NCBI GenBank assembly: GCA_030141605.1
Contig: JAQGDQ010000350.1
Span: 1 to 36,693 of the forward strand
Source of the DNA: Tubiluchus corallicola
Taxonomy: Eukaryota > Priapulida > Priapulimorpha > Priapulimorphida > Tubiluchidae
Direction of reading: 5' to 3'
DNA length: 36,693 nt
The position numbers and the translations under genes were made by a program. The notes under the pieces were generated by a model. That model made no database searches and was not told the DNA's origin. It saw only the letters and a program-made list of their open reading frames with translations. Position 1 is the stretch's first letter. Each line of letters starts with the position of its first letter. Shown here in pieces: positions 19,408-29,878 of this stretch.

Positions 19408-20816
19408 ATAAGTATATATGTATTTATAAAAAGTAGATTTACAATGTACTGTCGAAATGATTTGTCATCATCTTTATCATTGGGATTATGTACTGCACAA
19501 TTAGTTAGGTTGTAAATGATCAATTTGAAATCACAATTGAAACTAATAAATTCTGCATCATAAACCATTATGATCAAAGTACTATAAAATCAGCATTGCT
19601 TGTAACTGCAGACATAGAAAATTGTAATGCGTAGGGCCTATATGAACAATTAAAATAAATTAATTTAAGTAAAATTTATGCAACTAACACAACAGGTCGA
19701 AAGCCTTAAAGATTTTGTTTTAGTTTTTTTTTGTAAACATTTATTATAACATAATTGAACAAATTGAACAGTATGGCTTGTTTACAAGAAAATACGTAAC
19801 TACTAGCTGAAATTGTAATGTCTCAATAAAATAACTAATGAAATAACTGACTTTAAAATGAAAAAAAACTGTGGAACAAATATAAGTAAAATTGAAACAA
19901 AGACGCAAGCATCTTTAAAAAATACAAATACTCGTATAAATGAAAAATCATCGCAATTTAACACAGGTCGATCTATTGCAACATAGGTTGTTGATGCACA
20001 TTCCATCCTAACACTTTGGTATAATAACCATTTAGTGATTTTTTCTTTTGACAAAAATAGGCGTGTTGGCATTGTTCCGTTCTGACACAGTGTGGCGCAT
20101 GTGAGTAACTGGAGTTATGCCATTCTGACGCAATCTGGTATACTCCGTTCTGACACGAGTCTGGAGTCTGACACGAGTAGGTGGTGTTATTTTGCAGTTC
20201 AGTAAAACTATTGTCCACTGTTAGTTGAATCCTTATCAGCACATGAGATTTTCGGGAGTAGTTGCAAGCTAAGAAATTCCGGAAGATTTTCCAACTGCAG
20301 AGAATTCCATTGACTTTTTTTATAGATAAGCCACAAGGAGATTCAGAGATTTGTCAGGTGAATCTCACCAAAAATTTCCAAGATTTTTGAAGTCAGCCGC
20401 TAAAGTTCGGGAATTCTAAAATTAGGGATCCAGTGCTAAGATTACAGATGTCTAGGTGTTTGAAAGCAAAAAACAACAATGTGAACTCAAGCGTAAAAAA
20501 ACCATCAGAGTCACTAAATACACTGTTAATCAGTATGAAAGAGGTATTTGAAGGCGTCCGAGTTCTTGCACGTTATTTATGTTCCAGAAAGTTGAATGGA
20601 ACTGGGTCATCACTTGGCAAGTGAGGAACTTCTCGAACGTTTTCTTCTGGTTCTTGGTTACTTGGATGACTTTGTACACTAGTTGTTTCACGAGCTGGCC
20701 AATGGGACACAATAGGTAGTTTATGGTCTTGATGACGACTTGAATGCGCAATAGAAAGTCTATAGTCTATTCCAACCGGAAATGGGGCTGGAAAGGGTAC
20801 TTGAGAAATACGCATG
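19408..20816 (+). other. Intron segment, no clear features
   Basis: 1.4 kb of AT-rich intron. Short repeats of TTCTGACAC occur at 20080-20180. Small open frames on both strands lack recognisable content. Confidence 0.5.
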
Positions 20817-21842
20817 TTGATTTGATTTGATTTAAGTCTTTATTTCGAACCAGGTTCATAGAATACATAACATACAATAATTATAACACCGCCTTTCAAC
20901 ACATTCAAATTAATACATAATTAAACAAAATAACAGTACAATCTATATATATATATATGTATATACAATATCATGCGTCCAGCCTGAATTGTCACTCATA
21001 ATTTCTACCTAACACTTTCCTTCATTGGTCTCTTATGTCTGAAGTGTAAAATGCGTCACTGTTATTCAATGCCTTTATAAGAAGATTTGTGTTTTGCATT
21101 ATTCTACTGTGTAGACTGTATGCAGTTTTCCTATGTATTACATCAAAGTATAAAACGTCATGGTCTACTGAAATGGTCCTAGAACTATAATCATATGGGT
21201 AGTTTGAAATATTGTGAGCTACTTTAAGTTTGCTGAGACTGTAGGTATAAAAATGTCGCCAGGTGGCCATACCGTAGAAAGATGAGTTTTGACATTAGGT
21301 GAACAATGATGAAATTTTCTAAGAATACGGTTCGCTCTAGCACAAAACAGACTTCGTTGTCTGATAACATCCATGTCGTCTTTGTTATCACTGGTGATAA
21401 TATGGCCAAGATACTTTTCTGTTTCACACGGTATAATTATTTTACCGGCTACCTCAAGTGAACGGAAATTGAACCCACACATACTGGGGGGTGTAATTGT
21501 TATGAGTTTAGTCTTGTCAACATTTATTACTATTTGTGTATTCAACATACATATCAACTAAAGTTTGTAAAGCAGTGGTAGTGGATGATAGTAAACATCC
21601 ATCATCAGCAAACATAAGGTGATTTATCTAAGTACCACCTATCTGACAACCTAGACCGGTAGATGTGAGGTCAGAACTCAAGTCTCTGAAATATAAATTA
21701 AATAGCATGGGTGACATTTTTGCACCCTGCCGAACACCATTTGCGACTTTAAATGTGCTAGAGCAAAAATTTCCCCACCTCACAAACAGTGTTCTAAGTG
21801 GTGGTCTGGAGATTGTCGAACAGTCTTCTTGCAGTTGTGCCT
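20817..21842 (-). pseudogene. 5'-truncated non-LTR retrotransposon: RT fragment and 3' tail
   Basis: On the minus strand the reverse-transcriptase core is readable: LRTLFVRWGN, then NGVRQGAKMSPMLFNLYF (about 21700-21750), then MFADDGCLLS (the catalytic [Y/F]-x-D-D box, about 21590-21615), then KYLGHIITSD (about 21400-21430). The frame is broken by an in-frame TAG just before the FADD box (near 21630) and by frameshifts near 21560 and 21270. Past the coding part, a 3' non-coding region of about 190 bp ends with AATAAA (complement of 20839-20844) and the short tandem tail (AATCA)n at 20819-20834, the classic end of a non-LTR element. The upstream end is cut near 21842. Antisense to the host gene. 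Confidence 0.88.
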
Positions 21843-21844
21843 AG

Positions 21845-22470
21845 TCATATTGCTAGTAGAATAGCTGTTCTTTCAGAGCATTGTGTTGTTGCAGGTCTTG
21901 TACATGCTTTTGACATAGGTGAACGACTTTTAGTATCTAATCGTTGGTTTTCGTTGGAGGAGTAGCTGGAGTGCTTTTCTTGCTCTTGAGGAAAAGTTTC
22001 TGGCTTGGTGAGCAGTTTTGAAATTTGAATAATAGATTCTTTTTCTTTGGAGCGTTGCTTTACTTGACATCCTGTCTTGATGTTCTTTTTGACCTGTTGA
22101 TGGCTCCGAGGAGCAGTTGCTGGTTTAGTAGGTTCTTCAGTTTTAATAGACGATTTTTGTTTTTGCTCTGAAGGCTGCTGTGCTCGACATTTTTGTTTTA
22201 AATTAATGCGTGAGCAGTTTAGTTCTGGTGGCGCGGTCACGGTTGGTTTAGCAGAAGTTAAACTCTTAGACACCTTTCGCGTTTTTCTTAGATTTCCTTT
22301 GCTGTATTTCGTTTGCTGTATTTTTAGATATTTCGTCGGTTGGTGACGTCTTTGTTGACGTAGATTTTTTCTGACTCTTGTCTAGTGACTCACGGTGTGA
22401 TCTAACACTTTTCTTTTGGGTTTTGGAATATTGCTGCTCTCCATTTTCTGCGAGAAAAGACTTTGAGAAA
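21845..22470 (-). other. Basic low-complexity open frames, possible exon or element ORF1
   Basis: A 142-codon open frame (21845-22273, nominal GTG start) is rich in Lys, Ser, Thr, Pro and Gln and ends just where the RT fragment begins. Upstream, to about 22465, a second frame is also open and similarly basic. A possible acceptor (CTTTTCTCGCAG) precedes an ATG near 22440. The context suggests either ORF1-like sequence of the adjacent retroelement or leftover exon sequence. No motif settles this, so I do not assign a product. Confidence 0.25.
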
Positions 22471-22635
22471 AAGTGAAAAGGAAAGCAGAAAAGAAAGAAG
22501 AGTAGAAGAAAATGGAAGCAAAGTTTTTGACATGCAAAATATTGTTGTGTCGTTACAAAATAAATTTTTATTATGATTTAAATTCACAAAAATACTGTAA
22601 CTGTAAATTTTTCTGAATGTATTAGTGTTGATGTC

Positions 22636-22730
22636 ATTGTCATCATTATCATCACCATCGTCGTCATCATCATCATCAGTGTCACACCATCGCCATCAGT
22701 ATCACCACCGTCATCATCTCTATTATATCT
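22636..22730 (+). repeat. Imperfect (CAT)n/(CAC)n microsatellite
   Basis: An ATCATC/CACCATC/GTCATC-rich run of about 95 bp. Confidence 0.85.
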
Positions 22731-23218
22731 ACTCAAGTCTATCTACACTTGAGTACTTTGTGATTCTAAAAAAAGCATTACACGTTCAAGCATAGATGCA
22801 AGGGCAAATATTGCCTAATATTGCCTATTACCTAATCACACAAGCATTCACACATACGCAAACAGATACGCATCACGTAAGCATCCACACATACAATTTT
22901 TGCAACTTTTTGGCCTTCCTTCACAGTTTCAGCACAATTTGAATGTCGTATTTTTTGTACAAAACTTTTTGTAAAATATGTAAATGGTGTCATTTGACCC
23001 AATGGCCATTATGGTGTGTAGAATAAATAATGGCTAGCCTAATGCTATAATTTTTAGCTTGGATGTACACAGTTCTTCAATCATACAATTCTGAAATAGT
23101 CATGTCTAATTACATGTATGAACTGGTTTCACCTACCATCAACTGATGACTCATCCAACTGTGCAGCAGTGGCAACGTAGCAGACGCCAGTTCAGCAGTA
23201 ACAGCAATCTTTTTTGTG
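22731..23218 (+). other. Intron segment, no features
   Basis: It includes a short imperfect repeat of CACACATACGCA/CATCCACACATACA near 22850-22890. Nothing else. Confidence 0.4.
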
Positions 23219-23557
23219 CATTTTGCACGTTTTTTGGCCATGAATGTTTTGCAGCTTATATATATCATCTTTTTAGACAACAGAGGACGCCACCGCTTTT
23301 TGTTTTCAAAACTAGATTCCTCAGTTGCACGTGGCGTCTGCCTTCAGATTTCTTTTATTTTAGAATTCTGCCTGCCCAATGTCTGCAATAGACGTGACGG
23401 GCGAATGATGATGATGATGTGTAAGTATTATTGCTACTGGCGTAGGCGTCAGTTAATTTGCATATTAAGCATGACGGTAGAGTCTCGTCATACAAGCCAG
23501 TCGTAATAGCATTTTCATGACGGGAGATTCTCGTCATACAGGCAATGACGTGGTTAA
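23219..23557 (-). mobile_element. Inverted-pair repeat, copy B
   Basis: On the minus strand it begins at TTAACCACGTCATTGCCTG (23557 downwards), repeats the TGTATGACGAGA...CCGTCATG motif twice where copy A has it once, then matches copy A to GTGCAAAATG. It carries the empty site for the solo-LTR-like insertion and an extra (CAT)n-containing segment of about 90 bp. With copy A it forms an inverted pair about 5 kb apart. Confidence 0.7.
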
Positions 23558-23564
23558 ATTGAGT

Positions 23565-23930
23565 CATGAGGAAAAATGTATACCCAATCGCAAAGATCCC
23601 CTGGGCAAATTCCCAGGTTGCCCATATGGTAGATCTGGGCGTGTTCCTGAGGTTTTCTTCATTTATTATTATTCTTTTTTTTCACTTATGCTATTGTTGT
23701 TATGTTTGTCTTTATAATTTTGCTTTCGTTATTGCTTCATTTCGATTAGTTTATTTGCATCCTGTGTCATCAATTCTTTTTTCTCTCATTAATATTAAAT
23801 TATAAGGGGTGAGTGACTAGATGACCTACGGTCTTTCCTCGCCCCATCTCCACAGACAAAGTTATTTTTTTCGTAAAATGGAAATTTGTTACACAAATTG
23901 GAGAAAAATAAAATGTCTATGTCTAAATGT
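23565..23930 (+). mobile_element. Possible 3' end of a non-LTR retrotransposon
   Basis: A T-rich non-coding region ends in GGAGAAAAATAAAATGTCTA then TGTCTA, that is an AATAAA signal followed by a short 6-bp tandem, which resembles the tail of a non-LTR element in plus orientation. There is no coding part. This is a suggestion only. Confidence 0.35.
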
Positions 23931-24626
23931 AACCAAGGAATGTAGCAATTTCAATACGTCATAAAGCGCGTGACGTCAGATCTTTATATTTTATAGTTAC
24001 GCATAAAGTGGCGTCTTGCACGTCATACCGTGCGTTATTTCATTAAACAGTGAATCGGACTTTCTTGATAATATGACACCTTCTACCTTATTTATTTATT
24101 TGTTTTTTTGTGTTTTTCTATTCAGATATTGGGATTTCTGTGTAGAACCTTTTTATATTATAAATGTTATTAAGTTTTACAAATTTTGTTTTATAAAATG
24201 AATTGCATTAATAGTCTATGGAACTGAAGAAGTCAATACACTGTGGCAGGGGCTAGAGCTGATTGGTCAAATCATCACTGATTTAATCAGATTTCCTGCT
24301 TAAAGCACAAGAAAACCCTTCATAAACATAAAGCGTGAAAAATTCGTTCTGAAATTTTATATCACTTACATACTGCCTTTTTTCATGCAGGACTTCAATC
24401 AGCAGTCACGCTGTATAAAACATGTAAATTTAAAGTGACCGTTAGATGCAGCCATTTTCAGGACAGGTCATTTGGAACAAGTTTAGATAACATTTTGTAA
24501 AGTTTGAAAAATAATCAGAGCATTCGTAACGCACAAGTCACAACCTAATTAAAATTCAAAATTATCGTATGTTGTCAATAAGATTAAAAATACGTTTTTT
24601 GGTTAGTGAGTTGAAAAAATATGAAT
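23931..24626 (+). other. Intron segment, no features
   Basis: AT-rich. Nothing recognisable. Confidence 0.5.
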
Positions 24627-24628
24627 TA

Positions 24629-24971
24629 CCGTATTTATTCTAGTATAACGCGCACATGTGTATAACGTGCACCCCTAATTTTCAATTAAAAATCGGTATA
24701 AAATTTTGTTTCACTTTTTCTCGGCTCAGACCAAGCATCGTAAGTGACAAACGTTGTTGAACAACTCCAGTCTCTAACATTCGTCTCTGGTACAGTGAAT
24801 TCTGGGCTAGCTGCTCGATTTCCGTGGGCCAGGCACCGTCTGACAAAGTCTGCTGATGACGCAAATATTATTGATTATTTCCTTAGCTACGCCTCACCCC
24901 AGCCCTCGTTTATAACTTTGAGTTCTTTTTTTGGTAGATAATTTTGCGCGTTATACTCGAATAAATAACCG
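24629..24971 (+). mobile_element. TIR element with TA target duplication, copy 2
   Basis: The same family as 11591-11944 but in reverse orientation and about 90% or more identical over most of its length. It starts CCGTATTTATTCTAG after TA (24627-24628) and ends CTCGAATAAATAACCG before TA, with a small change in the terminal bases. No transposase. Confidence 0.85.
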
Positions 24972-24973
24972 TA

Positions 24974-25654
24974 CATCACATGTTGTACAACAGTAAAACT
25001 ATTTGTTAATTGTTGGAGGTTTTGTCTGCATTGCAGTGGTATCATGTGAGTTGCTTTCCGGATTTCATTATACAATGTTGTTGTGTTTGTAGTCCGAATC
25101 TAAGATGACTATATTACATCCTGTTTGCTACCTAAGTACAACTTCTACTTAAGGCTCTAGCCTTTATATGAAGTTTTGAAATTCATTAAATGCAAAGTGG
25201 CTGCTAACACGAGTTCAGTCGTGACAGCTTTTCTGAATAAAAGGCCTAAAATATTTATTACAAGGTACATTAACTAGTTTAATTTTTTTTGTTGATAATC
25301 TGGTAGATGGCACTGTGGTGTTGTTAACTTTCAGCATTTCGATGTGAATGTGGATGGCGACTGAAGTTAAGCAACATCAATGCAAGTCAGTGAATTGTTC
25401 ACAACTCCTTGGGTTTAATACTTATTGTGGATGATTTTGTTCCAGCAATTTCAATTTACCTTTGTAGAGAGAGAGGACATATAATATCCACACGTGGCTA
25501 AAATGCCACCGTCGATTCACAGTCACATATGAATGGAATGTCATTGATTTTCAGCAATGTTTCAGTTTAGCGACCAGCTATTTCAAATAGGCTGTGCCAC
25601 TCAGTGTTGGGTTCTGGCTTTCAGTGTGTTGAAGTGTGCAAAAATAGCATGTTG
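24974..25654 (+). other. Intron segment; possible 5S-like scrap
   Basis: Mostly featureless. GACTGAAGTTAAGCAAC at about 25360-25376 shares 13 bases (GAAGTTAAGCAAC) with the 5S-like copy, but flanking similarity is poor. Confidence 0.35.
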
Positions 25655-26451
25655 TGAGCCATACAAACTTGTGAGTAGCCGTGCAAGCAGGTGAGCAGCT
25701 GTGCAAGCAGGTGAGCAGCTGTGCAAGCTGGTGAGTAACCGTGTAAGCTTGTGAGTAGCTTTGCCAGCTGGTGAGTAGCAGTGCAAGCTTGTGAGGAGCT
25801 ATGCCAGCTGGTGAGTAGCCGTGCAAGCTTGTGAGTAGCTATTCCTGCTGCTGAGTAGCTGTGCAAGCTTGTGAGTAGCTATGCCAGCTGGTGAGTAGCT
25901 ATGAGTGCTGGTGAGTAGCCGTGGAAGCTTGTGAGTAGCTATGCCTGCTGGTGAGTAGCCGTGCAAGCTTGTGAGTAGCTACGCCTGCTGGTAAGTAGCC
26001 GTGCAAGCTTGTAAGTAGCTATGCCTGCTGGTGAGTAGCTGCACAAGCTTGTGAGTAGCTATTCCTGCTGCTGAGTAGCTGTGCAAGCTTGTGAGTAGCT
26101 ATGCCAGCTGGTGAGTAGCCGTGCAAGCTTGTGAGTAGCTATGAGTGCTGGTGAGTAGCCGTGCAAGCTTGTGAGTAGCCGTGCAAGCTTGTGAGTAGCT
26201 ACGCCTGCTGGTAAGTAGCCGTGCAAGCTTGTAAGTAGCTATGCCTGCTGGTGAGTAGCCGTGCAAGCCTGTGAGTACCTATGCCTGCTGGTGAGTAGCC
26301 GTGCAAGCTGGTGAGTAGCTGTGCAAGCTGGTAAGTAGCCGTGCAAGCTTGTGAGTAGCTATGCCAGCTGGTGAGTAGCTGTGCAAGCTTGTGAGTAGCT
26401 ATGCCAGCTGGTGAGTAGCCATGCAAGCTTGTAAGTAGCTGTGCAAACTTT
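25655..26451 (+). repeat. 20/40-bp minisatellite with donor-like GTGAGTAG units
   Basis: About 39 copies of a 20-bp unit that alternate in a 40-bp rhythm, GTGAGTAGCCGTGCAAGCTT and GTGAGTAGCTATGCCTGCTG being typical. Almost every unit contains GTGAGT or GTAAGT on the sense strand, a strong 5' splice-site core; about half have G just before it. The array ends under 30 bp before the acceptor of the next REJ exon. Open frames on the minus strand are length artefacts. Confidence 0.93.
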
Positions 26452-26478
26452 GAGTTTTTAAAATGATGTATTTTTCAG

Positions 26479-26626
26479 AGTCGAACTTTACTCTTCTCGA
26501 AGCGGACTTACCAATGTCTGAGGAATTCACTATTGTGCTAGGTGTGAGTAAACCCCTTAAAAAAATGATGTATGTTAACCAAATTGTGAAGATTGTACCA
26601 AGACCTCCCCCAGTTATTGAAATTAG
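26479..26626 (+). CDS. REJ-domain exon
   Basis: A 148-bp exon from acceptor TATTTTTCAG (phase 1) to donor TTAG|GTAAGA (phase 2). The split codon with the 11305 exon gives Glu. It reads ESNFTLLEADLPMSEEFTIV, then LGVSKPLKKM, and VPRPPPVIEIR. In the REJ family the strand 'v-x-V-S-K' followed by 'P-x-P-x-V-x-I-x-C' sits in this place, and the next exon supplies the cysteine. The match in phase and family order with exons on each side of a 15-kb intron supports it. Confidence 0.85.
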
Positions 26627-27688
26627 GTAAGATTCTTTTCTCTTTTGGACTTTACTCCCTTAGGACATCAAGTGTTTAGGTCTTCAGCATCCTTCTGTCT
26701 TTTGGTTTGAGTTTAAGCCAGTTATACGTGAACCGCTTAGGTGTCATCCCAAGGACATATCCAGAACAGGAGTAAACAGGTAGAAAAATTGGAAGAGGAC
26801 CATTATATAAACAGTCACTTGACCATACACTGAAGGTAAGTCTTTTAGTAGAATGTTGCAAGATTAGCACCTAGATGGCAGCACTTCACTACAATCTATA
26901 AATACCAACGCCCGCAAGATCGTAGAAGAATCCTAACAAAAGTACAAAAGTGCATCCTGTTCTTTTTTTGTTCGGGCTCTTCTACTGTCTTCAATTTCAA
27001 GGTGTCCCATATTGCTCACATAAACTTTGCGGAAGAAACCTGTAATGGGTAATCCATTTGTAAGCAAGAATAAAAGCAGAATTCTTCCTTAAAATATTCA
27101 CGGATCCGGTCTCCGGTTTTTGTTGCATTGACATTTTCAGTAATGGATACCAAACCGATTAAAATCTATAATTCCAAAGCCGTCTTTTTTATTTAAACCT
27201 ATCGATGCCGAAAAGCATGTTATCTTCCTCGTGTAGATGGGTGTTAAAGTCTAATGACACTAACGAAGCAGTTAACCTATCCACGAAATTTATTCTGGAC
27301 ATTTAGATTGTCCGGGAACCCATCCCAAGCAGATCAAAATGTACAAACAAAAACAAAATGGATCTAGTTTAGAAATTTAAATTATCAGCCAAGAAAGTGT
27401 CCAGAATAAATTTTATGATTACCTCATTGTTGGTCTTATTATTCCTTAAAATCTGTCTAATACTAATTGGTAACGAACTGTAGATGGTACCTCGCCCACA
27501 AGGGTTAAAACCACCCACGTTGGTTCGGTACCAGCGGATGCGGATACCTAGCAGGTTATAACTCTTCTAACATCCATCCATGAAACAACAGAATGACGTG
27601 TAAGAAAAACGATACCTTTATTGGAAAATTACATGAAGTAGATTCAAAAATAATGATGAAATAGAGTTTACAACGTCATGGATTACAC
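26627..27688 (+). other. Intron segment with one inverted repeat
   Basis: The only structure I see is the inverted repeat at 27286-27414, listed separately. Small open frames have no recognisable content. Confidence 0.5.
27286..27414. repeat. Inverted repeat, ~19-bp arms
   Basis: AAATTTATTCTGGACATTT (27286-27304) faces its inverse AAGTGTCCAGAATAAATTT (27395-27413) with one mismatch and about 90 bp between. It may be a small foldback element or the ends of a short MITE; no target duplication is obvious. Confidence 0.6.
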
Positions 27689-28188
27689 CAGGTGTGTGCA
27701 AATTGCAGCCCGTGGGCCACTTGCGGCCCGCCGAGAGAATTTGTGCGGTCCGCGAAGAGATTTGTCAACCTAATGAAAGTGCGGCCCGGGCGATGAATTG
27801 AGTGTATCCAGCTGAAGTCCGTGCCACGATCACAAAGATAGTGCAGGTAGTTTTTTCTACTAGATCGGATGCCATTAACCCTTACAAGACGGTTGTAGCT
27901 TAATGTCACTGTACTACACAGACTGTGTGATACACATTACTAATATCCATCGTAATGAAATTACCACTATCTGTCCTGAAAGTAGAAATATATGGTTCGT
28001 AATATAAATTTTAATAACTTCTAAAATAGTTTCTTGAGTGTAGTAGTAATGATGTGCGCAGGTCGGATGCAAAAAAATCGTTATTAGGCCTGTCTGTACT
28101 TGGCTCCTTGATCAAACTGCCTGTGGCCCGCAGGAATTGCGGGAAAGTTTAATGTGGCCCTGCTAGTCAGATAATTTGCACACCCCTG
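27689..28188 (+). mobile_element. hAT-type non-autonomous element, copy 2
   Basis: The same element as 12243-12742, same orientation, about 95% identical by eye. The ends are CAGGTGTGTGCAAATTG and ATTTGCACACCCCTG. The flanking 8 bp are GATTACAC and TGTTACAC (6 of 8 matching), consistent with an aged target duplication. Confidence 0.9.
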
Positions 28189-28432
28189 TGTTACACTAAC
28201 TGAACCAGTAGAAGATTGCTTTTATACAGGACAGATGCATAACATGGCTTCAGCAGAAACTTACATTTAGCATGAATGGGGGGGGGCTCATTACACTATC
28301 GGACTCCGTTTACATTCCATTACAGTATATAATGCTATCTGCTAAGTAGTATAAACTAACTATTAATTAGTAACAAGATTTATTTAGTTAATTATTAGCT
28401 AATAACGTGTCTTATCCATTTTTTCTTCTCAG
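28189..28432 (+). other. Intron segment, no features
   Basis: It contains a GGGGGGGG run near 28270 and then AT-rich sequence up to the acceptor TTCTTCTCAG. Confidence 0.5.
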
Positions 28433-28680
28433 GTGTCATAAGAACTGTGAATTGAAGGTCGTACGTGAACAACCATTGGTGTTGTCAGCTTCGTGCATCA
28501 CCTGTCACGAGGACACCATTCCTTTTGTCAAATACACCTGGATTATGAGGAAAGTGGAAGCGGGCGGATTTTTGATGGATCTAAATTTCCACCAAAGCTC
28601 ACACTCACCCAAACCTGAAATCATACTAATTAAAGAGAACACTCTTAATGAAGGTGTCGCATACTCACTGTTAGTTGAAG
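28433..28680 (+). CDS. REJ-domain exon (C-x3-C, Y-x-W motifs)
   Basis: A 248-bp exon from acceptor TTTTCTTCTCAG (phase 2) to donor GAAG|GTATGT (phase 1), about 82 residues. It opens CHKNCELKVVREQPLVLSAS, continues CITCHEDTIPFVKYTWIM and ends with NEGVAYSLLVEG. REJ modules have exactly this order: C-x-x-x-C, then 'L-x-L-x-a-x-C-x-x-C', then Y-x-W, then a strand 'L-x-x-G-x-x-Y-x-l-x-v'. The open frame runs past the donor to a stop at 28710. Confidence 0.88.
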
Positions 28681-29782
28681 GTATGTTTTCTGGCTTTATT
28701 TTTCTCCACTAAAATCTTACAGATCCTGAGTATTTTAGTGGCTGAGTTTACACTGGTCCACAATTCATGTTCTTTGTCATACACGGAGCTATTGTTCATT
28801 TCTGCAGAGGGTTTTTCAGTTAATTATTGAATTAAAAGTTGGCATCTTTGCACATATTTAGGTTTTGAAATGTATATATTTAGTTTTATATTTTTAGTTT
28901 TTTTTAGTATATATTAAGTTTTTAGAACACTGCCAAGTATTCTGTGGAATTGTCTATGAAAGAAGCATTTCATGTAATGACAAAAAATCCTCTGTAAACC
29001 AGAAATAGAGGGATAGTCATTTGAACTGGTGTTAAGTTAATTTCATACATGTATTCGGTGTGGTTTCTCTGTACAATTATTTCCCATTTTGTGTAAGATG
29101 TACAAAATTTCGTGATTTTTCACATTTGCCTTCAACAGGTGGCAGCAGCATGAAATCACATTTATTTTCAACCAGATTTGAATGGCAAATGTGAAACTGT
29201 TTGTTATTGTTGTCTTTTGTATTGGTTCTCTTCGACGATCATGTTATATTGGGTTGGTAAAAATATGCTGAGCTCTAGGTTTAGAGTTCAAGTCTATTTT
29301 ATTTTATGATAGATCGCTTTTCTGTCTTCACTGCTTTAAATCATAACACATTGATAAGAGATATGAATGATAAGAGATAACCTTCTCCAGTTAGCCAAAC
29401 TTTGAAGCAGTTTAAACCTGCTTCACCAGGGATAGAGTGCATGAAAGACAGAGTGTTTACAGAGTGACTGCCCAAATGTTACTGCCTCTGTGTCAGCTTT
29501 TTCGTCGACTTTTTTAACAACAAAATGCTTCACTGTATTAAGAAGCTTGTTTAACTAGGTGACATTCATGAGGTATCACTTGGTACAAGCAATTACTAAG
29601 TTAATGTCCCAGAGGTGATGGTTTGTAGAAAACAAGAAGCAGCAAATAGTTCAGAGAAAACAGAAATCAGTAACCCTATAACATGTTCGCTTGCATTTGT
29701 TTGATAATTTTTATAATAAGTTTACTGTAAAGAACATCACGGCGTAACCAACAAAACTGAATGAATTGATGGTTGATTTCAG
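28681..29782 (+). other. Intron, no features
   Basis: 1.1 kb of AT-rich intron. Nothing recognisable besides splice sites. Confidence 0.6.
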
Positions 29783-29878
29783 GACTACTTCCCAGTGAGA
29801 ATGCTGGAAATGTAACTTATGATTTCTTAGTAAACCATCCGCCAGTCGGAGGCAATTGTTCTATCGCACCACCACAAG
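29783..29878 (+). CDS. REJ-domain exon (N-x-P-P-x-G-G-x-C motif)
   Basis: A 96-bp exon from acceptor GATTTCAG to donor CAAG|GTAAAA, phase 1-1. It reads GLLPSENAGNVTYDFLVN then HPPVGGNCSIAPPQG. 'Y-x-F-x-V-N-x-P-P-x-G-G-x-C-x-v-x-P-x-x-G' is one of the best conserved parts of REJ proteins and polycystin-1. The final Gly is completed by the next exon. Confidence 0.9.

Larger units (their letters stand above)
11306..26478 (+). other. 15.2-kb intron inside the REJ module, rich in transposon remains
   Basis: The intron begins GTATTG and ends with TATTTTTCAG at 26469-26478. Its exons join cleanly (phase 1 to 1), and the joined reading follows REJ family order, so the whole span is intron. It holds at least eight transposon-derived segments, a 5S-like copy and three long tandem arrays, each listed separately. 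Confidence 0.8.

Noticed and set aside
25353-25400. Second 5S rRNA fragment
   Set aside because: Only 13 bases (GAAGTTAAGCAAC) match and flanking bases do not follow 5S. Kept as a note, not a feature.
25578-26426. Minus-strand frames with LLTSLHSCSPACTA-type repeats
   Set aside because: They are artefacts of the 20-bp array; all are overlapping and lack unique sequence.
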